This document shows, piece after piece, positions 7,115-13,874 of a stretch of 31,852 bases of DNA. This stretch comes from a virus. A program made the translations under genes and the position numbers. Position 1 is the stretch's first letter. Each line of letters begins with the position of its first letter. The notes beneath the pieces are model-generated. The model was not told the DNA's origin and did no database searches. It saw only the letters and a program-made list of their open reading frames with translations. Location: positions 1 to 31,852 of the IMG/VR virus record IMGVR_UViG_3300030382_001523; one strand, written 5' to 3'.

Positions 7115-8596
7115 TCACCATGCTATGTCCGTTCTCCTATTTGGACGCAAGTCAGCGGACGGAATTACCTGAAAACCTGTTCCTTCGTTTTCTGGTATCG
7201 GCTCCTCTTCGATATATCCGTCTTCGGCAGGGTCTTCCCACCCTGCAGGGCTGTTGGAGCAGAGCCAGATCGGTTTCGGTATAGGGTCGCCCTCGTTTTT
7301 GGCGTAAGGGTATACATGAAGCACTTCTGGGAGTCTTTTGTATGTCCCGGTGTTGTACCGCAACGCCCAGACGTAGTTACGCAAAGTTTCGCTCTTTGAC
7401 TTGTTCAGGTTGAGCAATTCTTCAATCTCGTCTATCCTAACCTTGTTAGTGGGCGTTTCTCTGACGAGTTTGTCTATCTGTTGCCACAACCGGGCGAATT
7501 TCCTGAGTTCTGGGATGACTGCCGGGTCTTCAGGGCTGAGAGTTACGCTCTCAGGATCGTGCAACTCGTCTCCTTCAAAGGTCAGTCGGAAACCGAGCAT
7601 CCCCATCGCAGGGCCGTCGTTCTCCTTCTGTTGTTCAAGCTGCAAGGACAACACCCCACGGCCTTCGCTTGGCACGCTTCGTAATCTCCACATATTCCTT
7701 GCATTGGCCCTGATATAGGTACTGCCAAAATACTCATCGCCCTTATTGGTATGGTGGATGATCAGACACGGCAAATTGATCTGCCTGATCGCCTCAAAAA
7801 ACAGACCCACCCCTTCTTCATCGGTGATGCTGCCACCAACTGCCCTCGCCAGAGAGTCGATAATCAAGAACTGGACATCATAGCGGACGATGTAGTCTTG
7901 CAGTGCGTCCTTGCTATCATACAACGAGACCTCCCCTATTCTATACAGGATGGGGTCACCCTCAAGATTCAACCCTTTATCGACACGTTTCAAGCGTCGC
8001 ATCATGTTGCTTTTTTTCGTCTCGTAGTCGATCAGGAGAACGTTGCCCTTTACCGTATCAAGTCCGCAGATCGGAACACCGTGCTGGATGGCCTGTCCTA
8101 AGATGATCGAAAGATACGATTTGCCACTTCCTGAGTCGCCGTAGATCATATTAACCTCCTCAGACAGCAACCCCAGCACCCTCCACGCCTCTTCGTCGTA
8201 CAACCCCTCTTCTTTGTACAAGTTAACTGGTGGGTCACCTGCTTGCCGGGTCTCAAGGATTTGCTCCATAGCGTCTGAGATCGTGGCCTCCCAGTCATTG
8301 GTTACCACTGCCGACGTTATCCCGAAAACCCCCTGCATCCCGGTGTCTCCCGTGCGTTTATCACCCCTGACCCTCTCTTCGATAGATTTGCCAATCTTTT
8401 TCCTGCTGGCCTCTGTCGTGATCTGGGTACGCCCCTTGAATACGGTATACCGATCTCCGTCGAGTCCTTTTGCGGTGACCGTGATATGCCCTCCACCTTC
8501 AAAGTGCCTTAGATGTATCTGCTTGGCTATAACGTGAACCCCAATGGATTCGTCCTCGTACGTATAAACATCGTATTTTTTTGTAACGCTGCTCAC
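7115..8596 (-). CDS. RepA-like RecA-fold ATPase / replicative helicase
   Basis: A 493-residue protein with a RecA-type ATPase core of the RepA/AAA_25 kind. The Walker A motif GDSGSGKS is at residues 153-160, a VLLIDYE strand at about 186-192, the Walker B FLIIDSLAR at 243-251 and the sensor-like LIIHHTNK at 278-285, followed by GSTYIRANAR. The N-terminal 120 residues look beta-rich and may bind DNA; the C-terminus has a helical, winged-helix-like part (about 370-410) and an acidic tail. It probably unwinds DNA at the phage origin, relying on a host polymerase. The start is a GTG after AAAGGAG, overlapping the preceding stop by four bases (GTGA). Confidence 0.85.
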   Translation of the reverse strand: MSSVTKKYDVYTYEDESIGVHVIAKQIHLRHFEGGGHITVTAKGLDGDRYTVFKGRTQITTEASRKKIGKSIEERVRGDKRTGDTGMQGVFGITSAVVTNDWEATISDAMEQILETRQAGDPPVNLYKEEGLYDEEAWRVLGLLSEEVNMIYGDSGSGKSYLSIILGQAIQHGVPICGLDTVKGNVLLIDYETKKSNMMRRLKRVDKGLNLEGDPILYRIGEVSLYDSKDALQDYIVRYDVQFLIIDSLARAVGGSITDEEGVGLFFEAIRQINLPCLIIHHTNKGDEYFGSTYIRANARNMWRLRSVPSEGRGVLSLQLEQQKENDGPAMGMLGFRLTFEGDELHDPESVTLSPEDPAVIPELRKFARLWQQIDKLVRETPTNKVRIDEIEELLNLNKSKSETLRNYVWALRYNTGTYKRLPEVLHVYPYAKNEGDPIPKPIWLCSNSPAGWEDPAEDGYIEEEPIPENEGTGFQVIPSADLRPNRRTDIAW

Positions 8597-8916
8597 AGGC
8601 CTCTCCTTTGTATGGTCGCTTGTGTTGGTGCTGGTTCTGGTGTTGGAGCCTTGTAGCGAGGCGTATAGACACGGTCTGAAGGGTTGTACGAACTATCGTA
8701 GAGTCGTTCTACGACCCATTCTAAAAGGTTGGCTATCCTGTCGAACTTGTCGTCCACATTAGCGACAATCTGGCCCAATCCTTCGATTGTTGTGTTTGTA
8801 TCTGCTGCAATGGCCCTGTCGTACTTGTAATCGCATTGAACAGGATCGTGTTCATAGTCCTTGTCGCATCGGTCGTCACAAAACGGGTTGTGGTCTAAAT
8901 AGGCTCGGTTAAGCAT
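8593..8916 (-). CDS. Hypothetical Cys-containing small protein, 107 residues
   Basis: The ATG at 8916 follows AAGGGGG and overlaps the end of the nuclease gene by eight bases; a longer frame from 9015 would run deep into that gene and is unlikely. The N-terminal part has CDDRC and a third Cys after YEHDPVQ, resembling a small metal-binding knuckle. A helical middle (LGQIVANVDDKFDRIANLL) may be a coiled coil, and the C-terminus is Pro/Thr-rich. Not recognised. It lies between a nuclease and the helicase-type ATPase, so a loader or adaptor role is possible. Confidence 0.75.
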   Translation of the reverse strand: MLNRAYLDHNPFCDDRCDKDYEHDPVQCDYKYDRAIAADTNTTIEGLGQIVANVDDKFDRIANLLEWVVERLYDSSYNPSDRVYTPRYKAPTPEPAPTQATIQRRGL

Positions 8917-9670
8917 AGAAACCCCCTTCTGGTTTGAGTGCTTTGTACAAATAATTGCAATAAACGAACGCATTGACGGCGTTCTCCAGATTGATCTCCT
9001 GCCACAGCACTTCAAATGTGTCTTTGAAGACGTAGCAGAGAAAAGCCCTCGTGGGCTGGGGCCACTCAGGGAAACGCTGCTTCATGTCCCGAAGCGCAGC
9101 GACGTACCCACCTAGCTGGACAGCGTACTTGGTGCTATCGAACCGCTTTGCCTCCCGGATAATCTCTCTGGTCTTCGGGTCTGTTTTGACCCTGAATTGA
9201 TCGGTCGTTTTCCAATCGAGCAAAACAGGCTCGTCGTCAAGATATCCAAGCGCATCGAGCGTCCCACCGAAAGGCGGTATCTTTAGCTTCTTGTCTCCTG
9301 CGTGGTACACCTTCAGTTCAGACCCAAAGAACCTGATACCAAGTTCGTTGACCGCTGCATACCAAGCACCAAAGAGCGGAGTCGCTCCTTCAGGCTCCTC
9401 GCCTGTTTCTAGGTACTCGTAAATCTGGTCGTGCAGTTGCTGACCGACCTTCATGCTGTTTTTGCCAGACTGTACAAACTCACCGGGATTCCCTGTTTGC
9501 CTGTACAAATTAACCGCCCACCACAAAAGGCCGTCTCCTCCTCGATCTGAAGCACCAGCAATACCGCTGACAGAAGGAAGGGGCTGAGCGGAATCAATCC
9601 GCTCATCCCCCTCTACGAAATACAGGTGCTGTTTGCGTATCGTCTCCATCCGTACTACTGGGGAAGTCAT
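8909..9670 (-). CDS. Cas4/RecB-like PD-(D/E)XK nuclease
   Basis: A 253-residue nuclease of the RecB/Cas4 superfamily. In order: His80 in GQQLHDQIYEYL, Glu118 in FGSELKVYH, Asp139 in FGGTLDALG, the catalytic Asp152-Trp-Lys154 in LLDWKTT, and Gln185-Tyr189 in AVQLGGYVAAL, which is motif QxxxY of this family. The usual iron-sulfur cysteine cluster of Cas4 is not apparent, so this is more like the RecB-type phage exonucleases. It probably processes DNA ends for recombination. The start overlaps the preceding stop by four bases. No Cas genes or CRISPR arrays are present nearby. Confidence 0.88.
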   Translation of the reverse strand: MTSPVVRMETIRKQHLYFVEGDERIDSAQPLPSVSGIAGASDRGGDGLLWWAVNLYRQTGNPGEFVQSGKNSMKVGQQLHDQIYEYLETGEEPEGATPLFGAWYAAVNELGIRFFGSELKVYHAGDKKLKIPPFGGTLDALGYLDDEPVLLDWKTTDQFRVKTDPKTREIIREAKRFDSTKYAVQLGGYVAALRDMKQRFPEWPQPTRAFLCYVFKDTFEVLWQEINLENAVNAFVYCNYLYKALKPEGGFYA

Positions 9671-10362
9671 GATCCAGACCCCTGTTTGAAAAAGTCTTCT
9701 GGGATGTAGTCCTCTTCGCCAGTTCGGGTATCGGCGAGGAATCCCCAGCTATCCACTGGCCTGTGTACAAGAATCTCTCGCCAGTACGCATCTGTATGCC
9801 GTTTGAACCATTCCACCATGTCGTCTATGTTCAGTGGGGTGCCTGCGAGAGTGTTCCCGTTGTTGTCGCACAGCAATCCAGCAATGTGCAAGTTCACCAT
9901 TAGCGTAACCATAGCGGTTGCGTGGCGCGGTGCTTCCCTGTTGGTGATGAAATATTCTCGCATTCTCATCGAACTGTCGGGGTTCAGATACGTTGGCTTC
10001 GGTGCGTCCGTTGTCTCCACAGGTGGAGCCACTGCAACTGGAGCAGCAACTGGTGCAGGGGTAGGTTGAGCCTGTACTGGAGCCTTTACTTGGGGAGGAG
10101 GAGTTGCTCCGTGAACCTCTCCAATCACGTTCCAGATGCTGGCCTTGCCGTCGGGATAATCAGAACTCGTCGGCCTGATTAGTAGGTTGTACGTTTTGCC
10201 CTCCTCCAGTTTTGCTACATGAAAACTGAAAGCGGAATATGACACTGCTGTGTCCCCAACCTGTGTCTCGACATCAGCGAGTTGCTTTGGCTTATCAGGC
10301 GAACCGACTTGCCTGAATTCACCAATGCTCAGAATAGTTGCTCTGACTTCGTAGTCACTCAA
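9667..10362 (-). CDS. Possible OB-fold / ssDNA-binding accessory protein
   Basis: A 231-residue protein starting at a TTG preceded by GGGAGG at proper spacing; no ATG is near. The N-terminal 85 residues look beta-rich (ATILSIGEF, VSYSAFSFHV, KTYNLLIRP), compatible with an OB fold but not proven. A Pro/Ala/Val-rich linker follows at about residues 88-122, then a helical domain with HATAMVTLMVNLHIAGLL. A folded domain plus flexible linker recalls single-strand binding proteins. It is coupled to the RecB-like nuclease by ATGA. No specific match can be claimed. Confidence 0.7.
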   Translation of the reverse strand: MSDYEVRATILSIGEFRQVGSPDKPKQLADVETQVGDTAVSYSAFSFHVAKLEEGKTYNLLIRPTSSDYPDGKASIWNVIGEVHGATPPPQVKAPVQAQPTPAPVAAPVAVAPPVETTDAPKPTYLNPDSSMRMREYFITNREAPRHATAMVTLMVNLHIAGLLCDNNGNTLAGTPLNIDDMVEWFKRHTDAYWREILVHRPVDSWGFLADTRTGEEDYIPEDFFKQGSGS

Positions 10363-10377
10363 GATGGCCTCCCTTAT

Positions 10378-10611
10378 TTAGTGATTTAGTAGAACCCACT
10401 GCCTCTCGGCAGGGGTGAGTGTATCGAGTGATTTCGGTATACCTGAAATCATCATTCGGCGGATCAAAACATCGTAGGGTTCATTGTTCCGCTTGTACTG
10501 GCTTAGAAATTCCTTCGTTGACCTTGAACAAGGTATCCGTGCTTCTGCCCTTCCAGAAAGCTCCGACGGACTATCCTCGATACAACTTGATCCGTATATA
10601 GGTCGTCCCAT
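10378..10611 (-). CDS. Ribbon-helix-helix-like small protein, 77 residues
   Basis: The ATG at 10611 has AAAGGAGG eight bases upstream; a GTG nine bases further upstream overlaps this site and is unlikely. After an N-terminal arm, RIPCSRSTKEFLSQYK...NEPYDVLIRRMM follows the pattern of a ribbon-helix-helix DNA-binding domain (strand with alternating residues, then two helices with a YDxxIRR motif). Such proteins are repressors or antitoxins. No toxin partner is recognisable next to it. It is the best candidate here for a small regulator that could bind the nearby operators. Confidence 0.6.
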   Translation of the reverse strand: MGRPIYGSSCIEDSPSELSGRAEARIPCSRSTKEFLSQYKRNNEPYDVLIRRMMISGIPKSLDTLTPAERQWVLLNH

Positions 10612-10672
10612 GCACCGCACCTCCTTTCTGCATAGATGAAATTACTTTACAACAAACTAACTTGGCGAACAA

Positions 10673-10702
10673 GAGAAGGGGCAGGAGAAGCCTGCCCCTC
10701 TC
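10673..10702 (-). terminator. Terminator-like hairpin after the DUF932 gene
   Basis: GGGGCAGG (10678-10685) pairs with CCTGCCCC (10691-10698) across a five-base loop, extended by GAGA/TCTC. It begins eight bases after the stop codon. On the minus strand it is followed by TTGTT, a short U-rich run, so termination or partial attenuation is likely. A weak promoter-like TTGTTC-17-TAAAGT follows towards the next gene. Confidence 0.6.
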
Positions 10703-10710
10703 CGATCCTC

Positions 10711-11682
10711 TTAGTTTGTCAGCAGGGAATATGCTCTCTGCCGAATGTCGGCCCCTACTCCAAACCATGTTCCGTCTAGTCGCCTGTCATCCTGTTGCTC
10801 TAGGCTGCCCCTGACGACCCTCTCGTGATCTACGTAGTACGTTACTGCATTGAATGCAGCCCACGCAGTGCCAGCCATTCCCCCGACGGTATTGCTCGGA
10901 TGGCCTAGCAAATCAAGCGTCGTCTCGTAGGCTTTGACTACCCGGTGGTCTTGGTCTGCATACGGCTTGTCAGACTTGAACTTGTACACCTGTTGCAAAT
11001 ACCTCTGTACGTCGATGACCGTCATCTTGGTGTTAAGGAGTTGATCTGCCTGCTTCGCAAATATCTCGTAGTAAGCATGGGCCAGATCAAGCTCCTTGCG
11101 AGCGTCCTCCGCCCTGCTTAGTATGTTCCTCGTATGCTTGCCGTAAAACCCTCCGCTTCCCCTAGACATGGCGTAGTTGAGGGTATTCCAGCAGACGACT
11201 CTGATAGGGGTCGTCTGCATGCGCACTGCCTTGCTCCCATCGTGAGAGTTACTCAGTAGAATATAGGGTTCTACCTTGTCCCCGTTACCGATAGTAATGT
11301 CCTCTGGGAGTTTTGCTAGTATCCATATCCTGCGCCCACCAAACAGGCTGCCTGCCGTATGGTAGATGGCTTCCCCTTGTGCGATTACATCGTCAAAGAA
11401 TCCGAATGCGCTAATGTTTTGCAGAGGTTCGTACCCTTTCCCCAAGACAGCGAACACCTCGTTCGTATCCTGCCTGACGATGGCTAACTTGTTATCGACC
11501 GGGCGAAAGACCCCAGATTCCTCACGTACGTAAACAGGCTTCTGGACTACGCTCCACCCAAGGTTCGCAGCAGCAATGGCCTCTGCTGCTGTAGCCGGGG
11601 CATCAAGAGCAATCCCCTGCCTGTGCCAAGGAACCTTTCCTGTATACATCATCTGGTCGTTAGCGGTTAATCCTGCTGGCAT
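10711..11682 (-). CDS. DUF932 phage/plasmid-like protein
   Basis: A 323-residue member of the DUF932 family (phage/plasmid-like protein). The N-terminal WHRQG and ALDAPATAAEAI, the VLGKGYEPLQN motif, ILLSNSHDGSKAV and RVVCWNTLN with ARKELDLA-like helices match the family, as does the length. The biochemical function is not established; members occur in phage and plasmid replication regions and are often abundant in early expression. AAGGAGG lies seven bases before the ATG. A terminator-like hairpin follows the stop. Confidence 0.9.
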   Translation of the reverse strand: MPAGLTANDQMMYTGKVPWHRQGIALDAPATAAEAIAAANLGWSVVQKPVYVREESGVFRPVDNKLAIVRQDTNEVFAVLGKGYEPLQNISAFGFFDDVIAQGEAIYHTAGSLFGGRRIWILAKLPEDITIGNGDKVEPYILLSNSHDGSKAVRMQTTPIRVVCWNTLNYAMSRGSGGFYGKHTRNILSRAEDARKELDLAHAYYEIFAKQADQLLNTKMTVIDVQRYLQQVYKFKSDKPYADQDHRVVKAYETTLDLLGHPSNTVGGMAGTAWAAFNAVTYYVDHERVVRGSLEQQDDRRLDGTWFGVGADIRQRAYSLLTN

Positions 11683-11780
11683 TCTTCGGCCTCCTTATAT
11701 TCCATATACCGCCAAGCTTTGGCGATTCGATAATGCAAGTCTCGCTTCTTGCAGATGAGAGCAAACCCCGATTTCTCCAT
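11667..11780 (-). CDS. 37-residue leader-like small protein before DUF932
   Basis: An ATG at 11780 with AAGGA upstream opens a frame of 37 codons, MEKSGFALICKKRD onward, rich in charged and aromatic residues, ending 16 bases inside the DUF932 gene. The good ribosome-binding site and overlap suggest real translation and coupling; the gene is too short for standard callers. Function unknown. Confidence 0.55.
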   Translation of the reverse strand: MEKSGFALICKKRDLHYRIAKAWRYMEYKEAEECQQD

Positions 11781-11810
11781 AGTGCTTTCCTTTCTAACCG
11801 ATGCTGTATT

Positions 11811-11864
11811 GGCTCGACTTGAGGTACGAGCCTTGTCGGTTACCCACGGAGCCGAAGCTCCGTG
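11811..11864 (-). other. Two hairpins in the gap before the 37-residue ORF
   Basis: CACGGAGC (11845-11852) pairs with GCTCCGTG (11857-11864) around a tetraloop that reads TTCG on the transcribed strand, an exceptionally stable loop. Nearby GGCTCG (11811-11816) pairs with CGAGCC (11827-11832). There is no T-run behind either, so they may be transcript stabilisers, processing sites or protein-binding sites. Confidence 0.65.
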
Positions 11865-11874
11865 TTACCTCTCC

Positions 11875-12156
11875 CTAAACCCCTTGGCAGTTCCAGCAGA
11901 AGGTCTTGTCGTCGTTAAGGTTGGATCGTAAGCATTCTGGGCAGATTGTTTCCTCTTCAAAACTCGCACAGTAGCAGTCCAAGCCTTTGCACGTTGCCAC
12001 CACATACTGACCGCTGATGGACTTGATTGGATGAAGGTGGCTTTGCCTTGTATGCCCACAGTCGCAAGCTACTCGGAACCATTTCGTAACTTCTTCACAA
12101 AGCAACTCCTCCGCAACGTCTCTCCAATCGCTGAGTTCCTGTTTGAGTGTCGCCAT
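11875..12156 (-). CDS. Zinc-ribbon protein, 93 residues
   Basis: The ATG overlaps the preceding stop (TAATG). After an N-terminal helix (ELSDWRDVAEELL) come several cysteine knuckles: CDCGH, CKGLDCYC, CPECLRSN and CWNC. Nine or so cysteines with His suggest one or two zinc-binding sites of ribbon type. The function could be DNA, RNA or protein binding; none can be assigned. It is part of the replication/accessory module with two other cysteine-rich small proteins. Confidence 0.8.
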   Translation of the reverse strand: MATLKQELSDWRDVAEELLCEEVTKWFRVACDCGHTRQSHLHPIKSISGQYVVATCKGLDCYCASFEEETICPECLRSNLNDDKTFCWNCQGV

Positions 12157-12548
12157 TAGTTGGCCTCACTTTCATCTGTTTTTTCCGACAACTCTTCTAA
12201 ATCCCGGCCTTGATCGTCATACCACTCGTAGTATTCACCATCATCCTCTAGTTCTACCAGCCCAAGCATTGAGCATCCTGTAATCCTCTTGGCGATTGCT
12301 ATAGCCATCTCAGGAGACGCAACATCAAGGTTGAATGTGCTAATGCATTCATCGTTATAGATGAGGTATTTTTCGACTTCAGTGAGTACAAGAAACTCGC
12401 CATCAACTAACGCCCTACCTCCACTGACCCAAAGGACATATCGTGGGCGTGGTGGCTTTGGCTCTATTTTCTCCACTGAAGGTCGATCACGTATCTCCTG
12501 ATACCGTGGCTCCATCCATAGTTTCCATCTATTGCTTGTCGGGTTCAT
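12156..12548 (-). CDS. Hypothetical acidic protein, 130 residues
   Basis: Not recognised. The ATG follows GGGGAGAAAG within the end of the upstream gene (20-base overlap). The N-terminus is basic and proline-rich (EPKPPRPRYVLW), the middle probably alpha/beta (ISTFNLDVASPEMAIAIAKRI), and the C-terminus strongly acidic (EDDGEYYEWYDDQGRD, EELSEKTDESEAN). An acidic tail may mimic DNA or be a binding surface, but this is speculative. Confidence 0.75.
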   Translation of the reverse strand: MNPTSNRWKLWMEPRYQEIRDRPSVEKIEPKPPRPRYVLWVSGGRALVDGEFLVLTEVEKYLIYNDECISTFNLDVASPEMAIAIAKRITGCSMLGLVELEDDGEYYEWYDDQGRDLEELSEKTDESEAN

Positions 12549-13233
12549 CTTTCTCCCCTCGTGATTCGTTAATTTGGCGAACTGTCGCCAGAACTACCTT
12601 TGCCTGTTCAACCGTGAGGCCGTTGATGCTTAGAGCGATCTCTTCCTTCTGGAGATCGAAAACCGAGGCAAAGACTCCAGTATCCATACAGTAGCTTCCT
12701 TGGTATATTGCGTTATATTTGGAGGGGGGAATATCTCCAAGATTTTTCAGCAAGGCAGTTGTTCTGTAGTAAAGCTCGTCACGTGCTGCTTCTGCCTCTT
12801 CACGCTTTCTGAGCGTCTCTGCTTGCTGCCTCTTGCGCTCGGCATCTATCTCGTCGAGCAAAGCCTGAAGTTCTGCGACCTTGCTCCTCAAATCACGTAT
12901 GGAGAACGTGTCGTCCTTCTTCACCATTACTCGCCTGTAGTAAGGTGGGTACATCCCTGCGCTTAACTGGACACCTTGAAAGGTATAGTCGAAACGCATT
13001 TCGACCGAAACATCTCCGACCATATATTGGCTATAGCCTGTATTGTCGCCAACTTCTCCGAATGCTGTTTGACGAATCAGGGTGAATACCTGACTTGGGG
13101 ACAAAATATCTCTGAAGAGGTCTCCAGCAAATATTGTTCCATTGCGCCTACGATCGTTCCGGGGCACGATAACCCTTTCCTGCTCATCCATCGGCAGTGT
13201 TTTGATTTCCGTCACCATTCGTATTGTTGCCAT
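12529..13233 (-). CDS. Hypothetical protein with central coiled coil, 234 residues
   Basis: The start is the ATG at 13233, with AAGGAGAG at the right distance; an upstream in-frame ATG at 13248 would place the site inside the gene. The N-terminal half has MATIRMVTEIK, VIVPRNDRRR and a region ending MRFDYTFQGVQLSAG. A coiled coil spans roughly residues 110-155 (SKVAELQALLDEID, RKRQQAETLRKREEAEAARDEL), then a folded C-terminal part. Not assigned to a family. Position suggests an early gene; recombination accessory roles are possible. Confidence 0.78.
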   Translation of the reverse strand: MATIRMVTEIKTLPMDEQERVIVPRNDRRRNGTIFAGDLFRDILSPSQVFTLIRQTAFGEVGDNTGYSQYMVGDVSVEMRFDYTFQGVQLSAGMYPPYYRRVMVKKDDTFSIRDLRSKVAELQALLDEIDAERKRQQAETLRKREEAEAARDELYYRTTALLKNLGDIPPSKYNAIYQGSYCMDTGVFASVFDLQKEEIALSINGLTVEQAKVVLATVRQINESRGEKDEPDKQ

Positions 13234-13257
13234 TTTTCTCTCCTTCAAATGTGTTTA

Positions 13258-13291
13258 GGTGGGGGGTCAGTACCCCCCACCGTAGTGGGGG
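13258..13291 (-). other. Two mutually exclusive GC-rich hairpins (attenuator-like)
   Basis: GGTGGGGGGT (13258-13267) pairs perfectly with ACCCCCCACC (13272-13281). The same CCCCCAC (13274-13280) can instead pair with GTGGGGG (13285-13291). The two structures cannot coexist. They lie between the first and second genes after the promoter. No T-run is present on the transcribed side (CACCTAAACAC). Confidence 0.75.
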
Positions 13292-13300
13292 TGGCTCACC

Positions 13301-13627
13301 TTATCGGAATGCCATCCTTACTTGTATATATCCGTCATACTCACCTGTCCGTCCCGTCTGTGCCTTGGCTTCTGTCTTGATTTGGCTGTAGGCTGCTTGC
13401 CATACTTGGGAGCAGTTCTGGCATCGTCCCATGTTGCGAGGTACATCGGCGCAGAAGCAATCGGTTGGTGTTGGTATGGATGTTTCAATGTCCAGCCAGC
13501 CGTGGCCGCTGTGGCCGACCTTGATGTCGCTGTACCCTAACCCTTGCAGCAGGGTCTTGACCTGTTTGTTTTCGTTTCTCTTGGCTGCTGCCCTGTTCAT
13601 TTTGGCCTCTCGGATTTCGTTGTTCAT
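13301..13627 (-). CDS. First gene of the early transcript, Cys-rich small protein (108 residues)
   Basis: The ATG at 13627 has GGAGAAAG upstream; a longer frame from 13690 would begin upstream of the promoter start point, so it is rejected. The N-terminus is highly basic and polar (MNNEIREAKMNRAAAKRNENKQVKTLL), then GYSDIKVGHSGHGWLDIET and a cluster CFC...CQNC, likely a zinc site, before IKTEAKAQTGRTGEYDGYIQV. Not recognised. As the first gene after a strong promoter, it is probably abundant early in infection, as host-takeover or anti-defence proteins often are. Confidence 0.75.
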   Translation of the reverse strand: MNNEIREAKMNRAAAKRNENKQVKTLLQGLGYSDIKVGHSGHGWLDIETSIPTPTDCFCADVPRNMGRCQNCSQVWQAAYSQIKTEAKAQTGRTGEYDGYIQVRMAFR

Positions 13628-13650
13628 TGTCTTTCTCCTTCGGTTTGTGT

Positions 13651-13690
13651 CTACATCCCCTACTATAGCGATGTAGTTATTACTTGTCAA
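13651..13690 (-). promoter_or_regulatory. Near-consensus sigma70 promoter with dyad operator over the -10
   Basis: On the minus strand the -35 is TTGACA (13685-13690), exactly consensus, the spacer is 17 bases and the -10 is TATAGT (13662-13667), one mismatch to TATAAT. AT-rich sequence upstream resembles an UP element. An inverted repeat CTACATC (13651-13657) and GATGTAG (13670-13676) brackets the -10, the layout expected of a repressor operator. Transcription would start at about 13655 and run into the early genes. Confidence 0.88.
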
Positions 13691-13751
13691 GTATTTATTT
13701 AGACCAATTTATACAATTTAACTCTACATAAAAAAGGGGACGTATTTAGAC

Positions 13752-13790
13752 AAAAAAATAGACCCGAATCGAAGGGAATTCGGGTCTATT
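13752..13790 (-). terminator. Strong rho-independent terminator of the late operon
   Basis: AATAGACCCGAAT (13757-13769) pairs perfectly over 13 bases with ATTCGGGTCTATT (13778-13790) with an eight-base loop. On the transcribed strand it is followed by a run of seven T. It lies about 85 bases after the stop of the last tail gene and about 60 bases ahead of the early promoter, and so separates late from early transcription. Confidence 0.95.
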
Positions 13791-13874
13791 CTCCAAGTGG
13801 GGCGTATATTGGGAGGCCACCTATATACACCGACGTAACCGTACCAGAATTATTTTGCTGTGAATACTGCTTTT

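Noticed and set aside
8593-9015. The longer start at 9015 for the small Cys protein
   Set aside because: It would overlap the nuclease gene by more than 100 bases; the ATG at 8916 has AAGGGGG at a proper distance.
8909-9670. A CRISPR adaptation Cas4 gene
   Set aside because: No Cas1, Cas2 or array is present, and the cysteine cluster of Cas4 is not apparent; a RecB-like phage nuclease fits better.
10378-10620. A toxin-antitoxin pair
   Set aside because: The ribbon-helix-helix-like protein fits an antitoxin, but neither neighbour looks like a toxin.
13691-13750. A second promoter or regulatory repeat from the TCTAAATA copies
   Set aside because: The repeats are short AT-rich sequence without a matching -35/-10 pair; they may only be part of an UP element.
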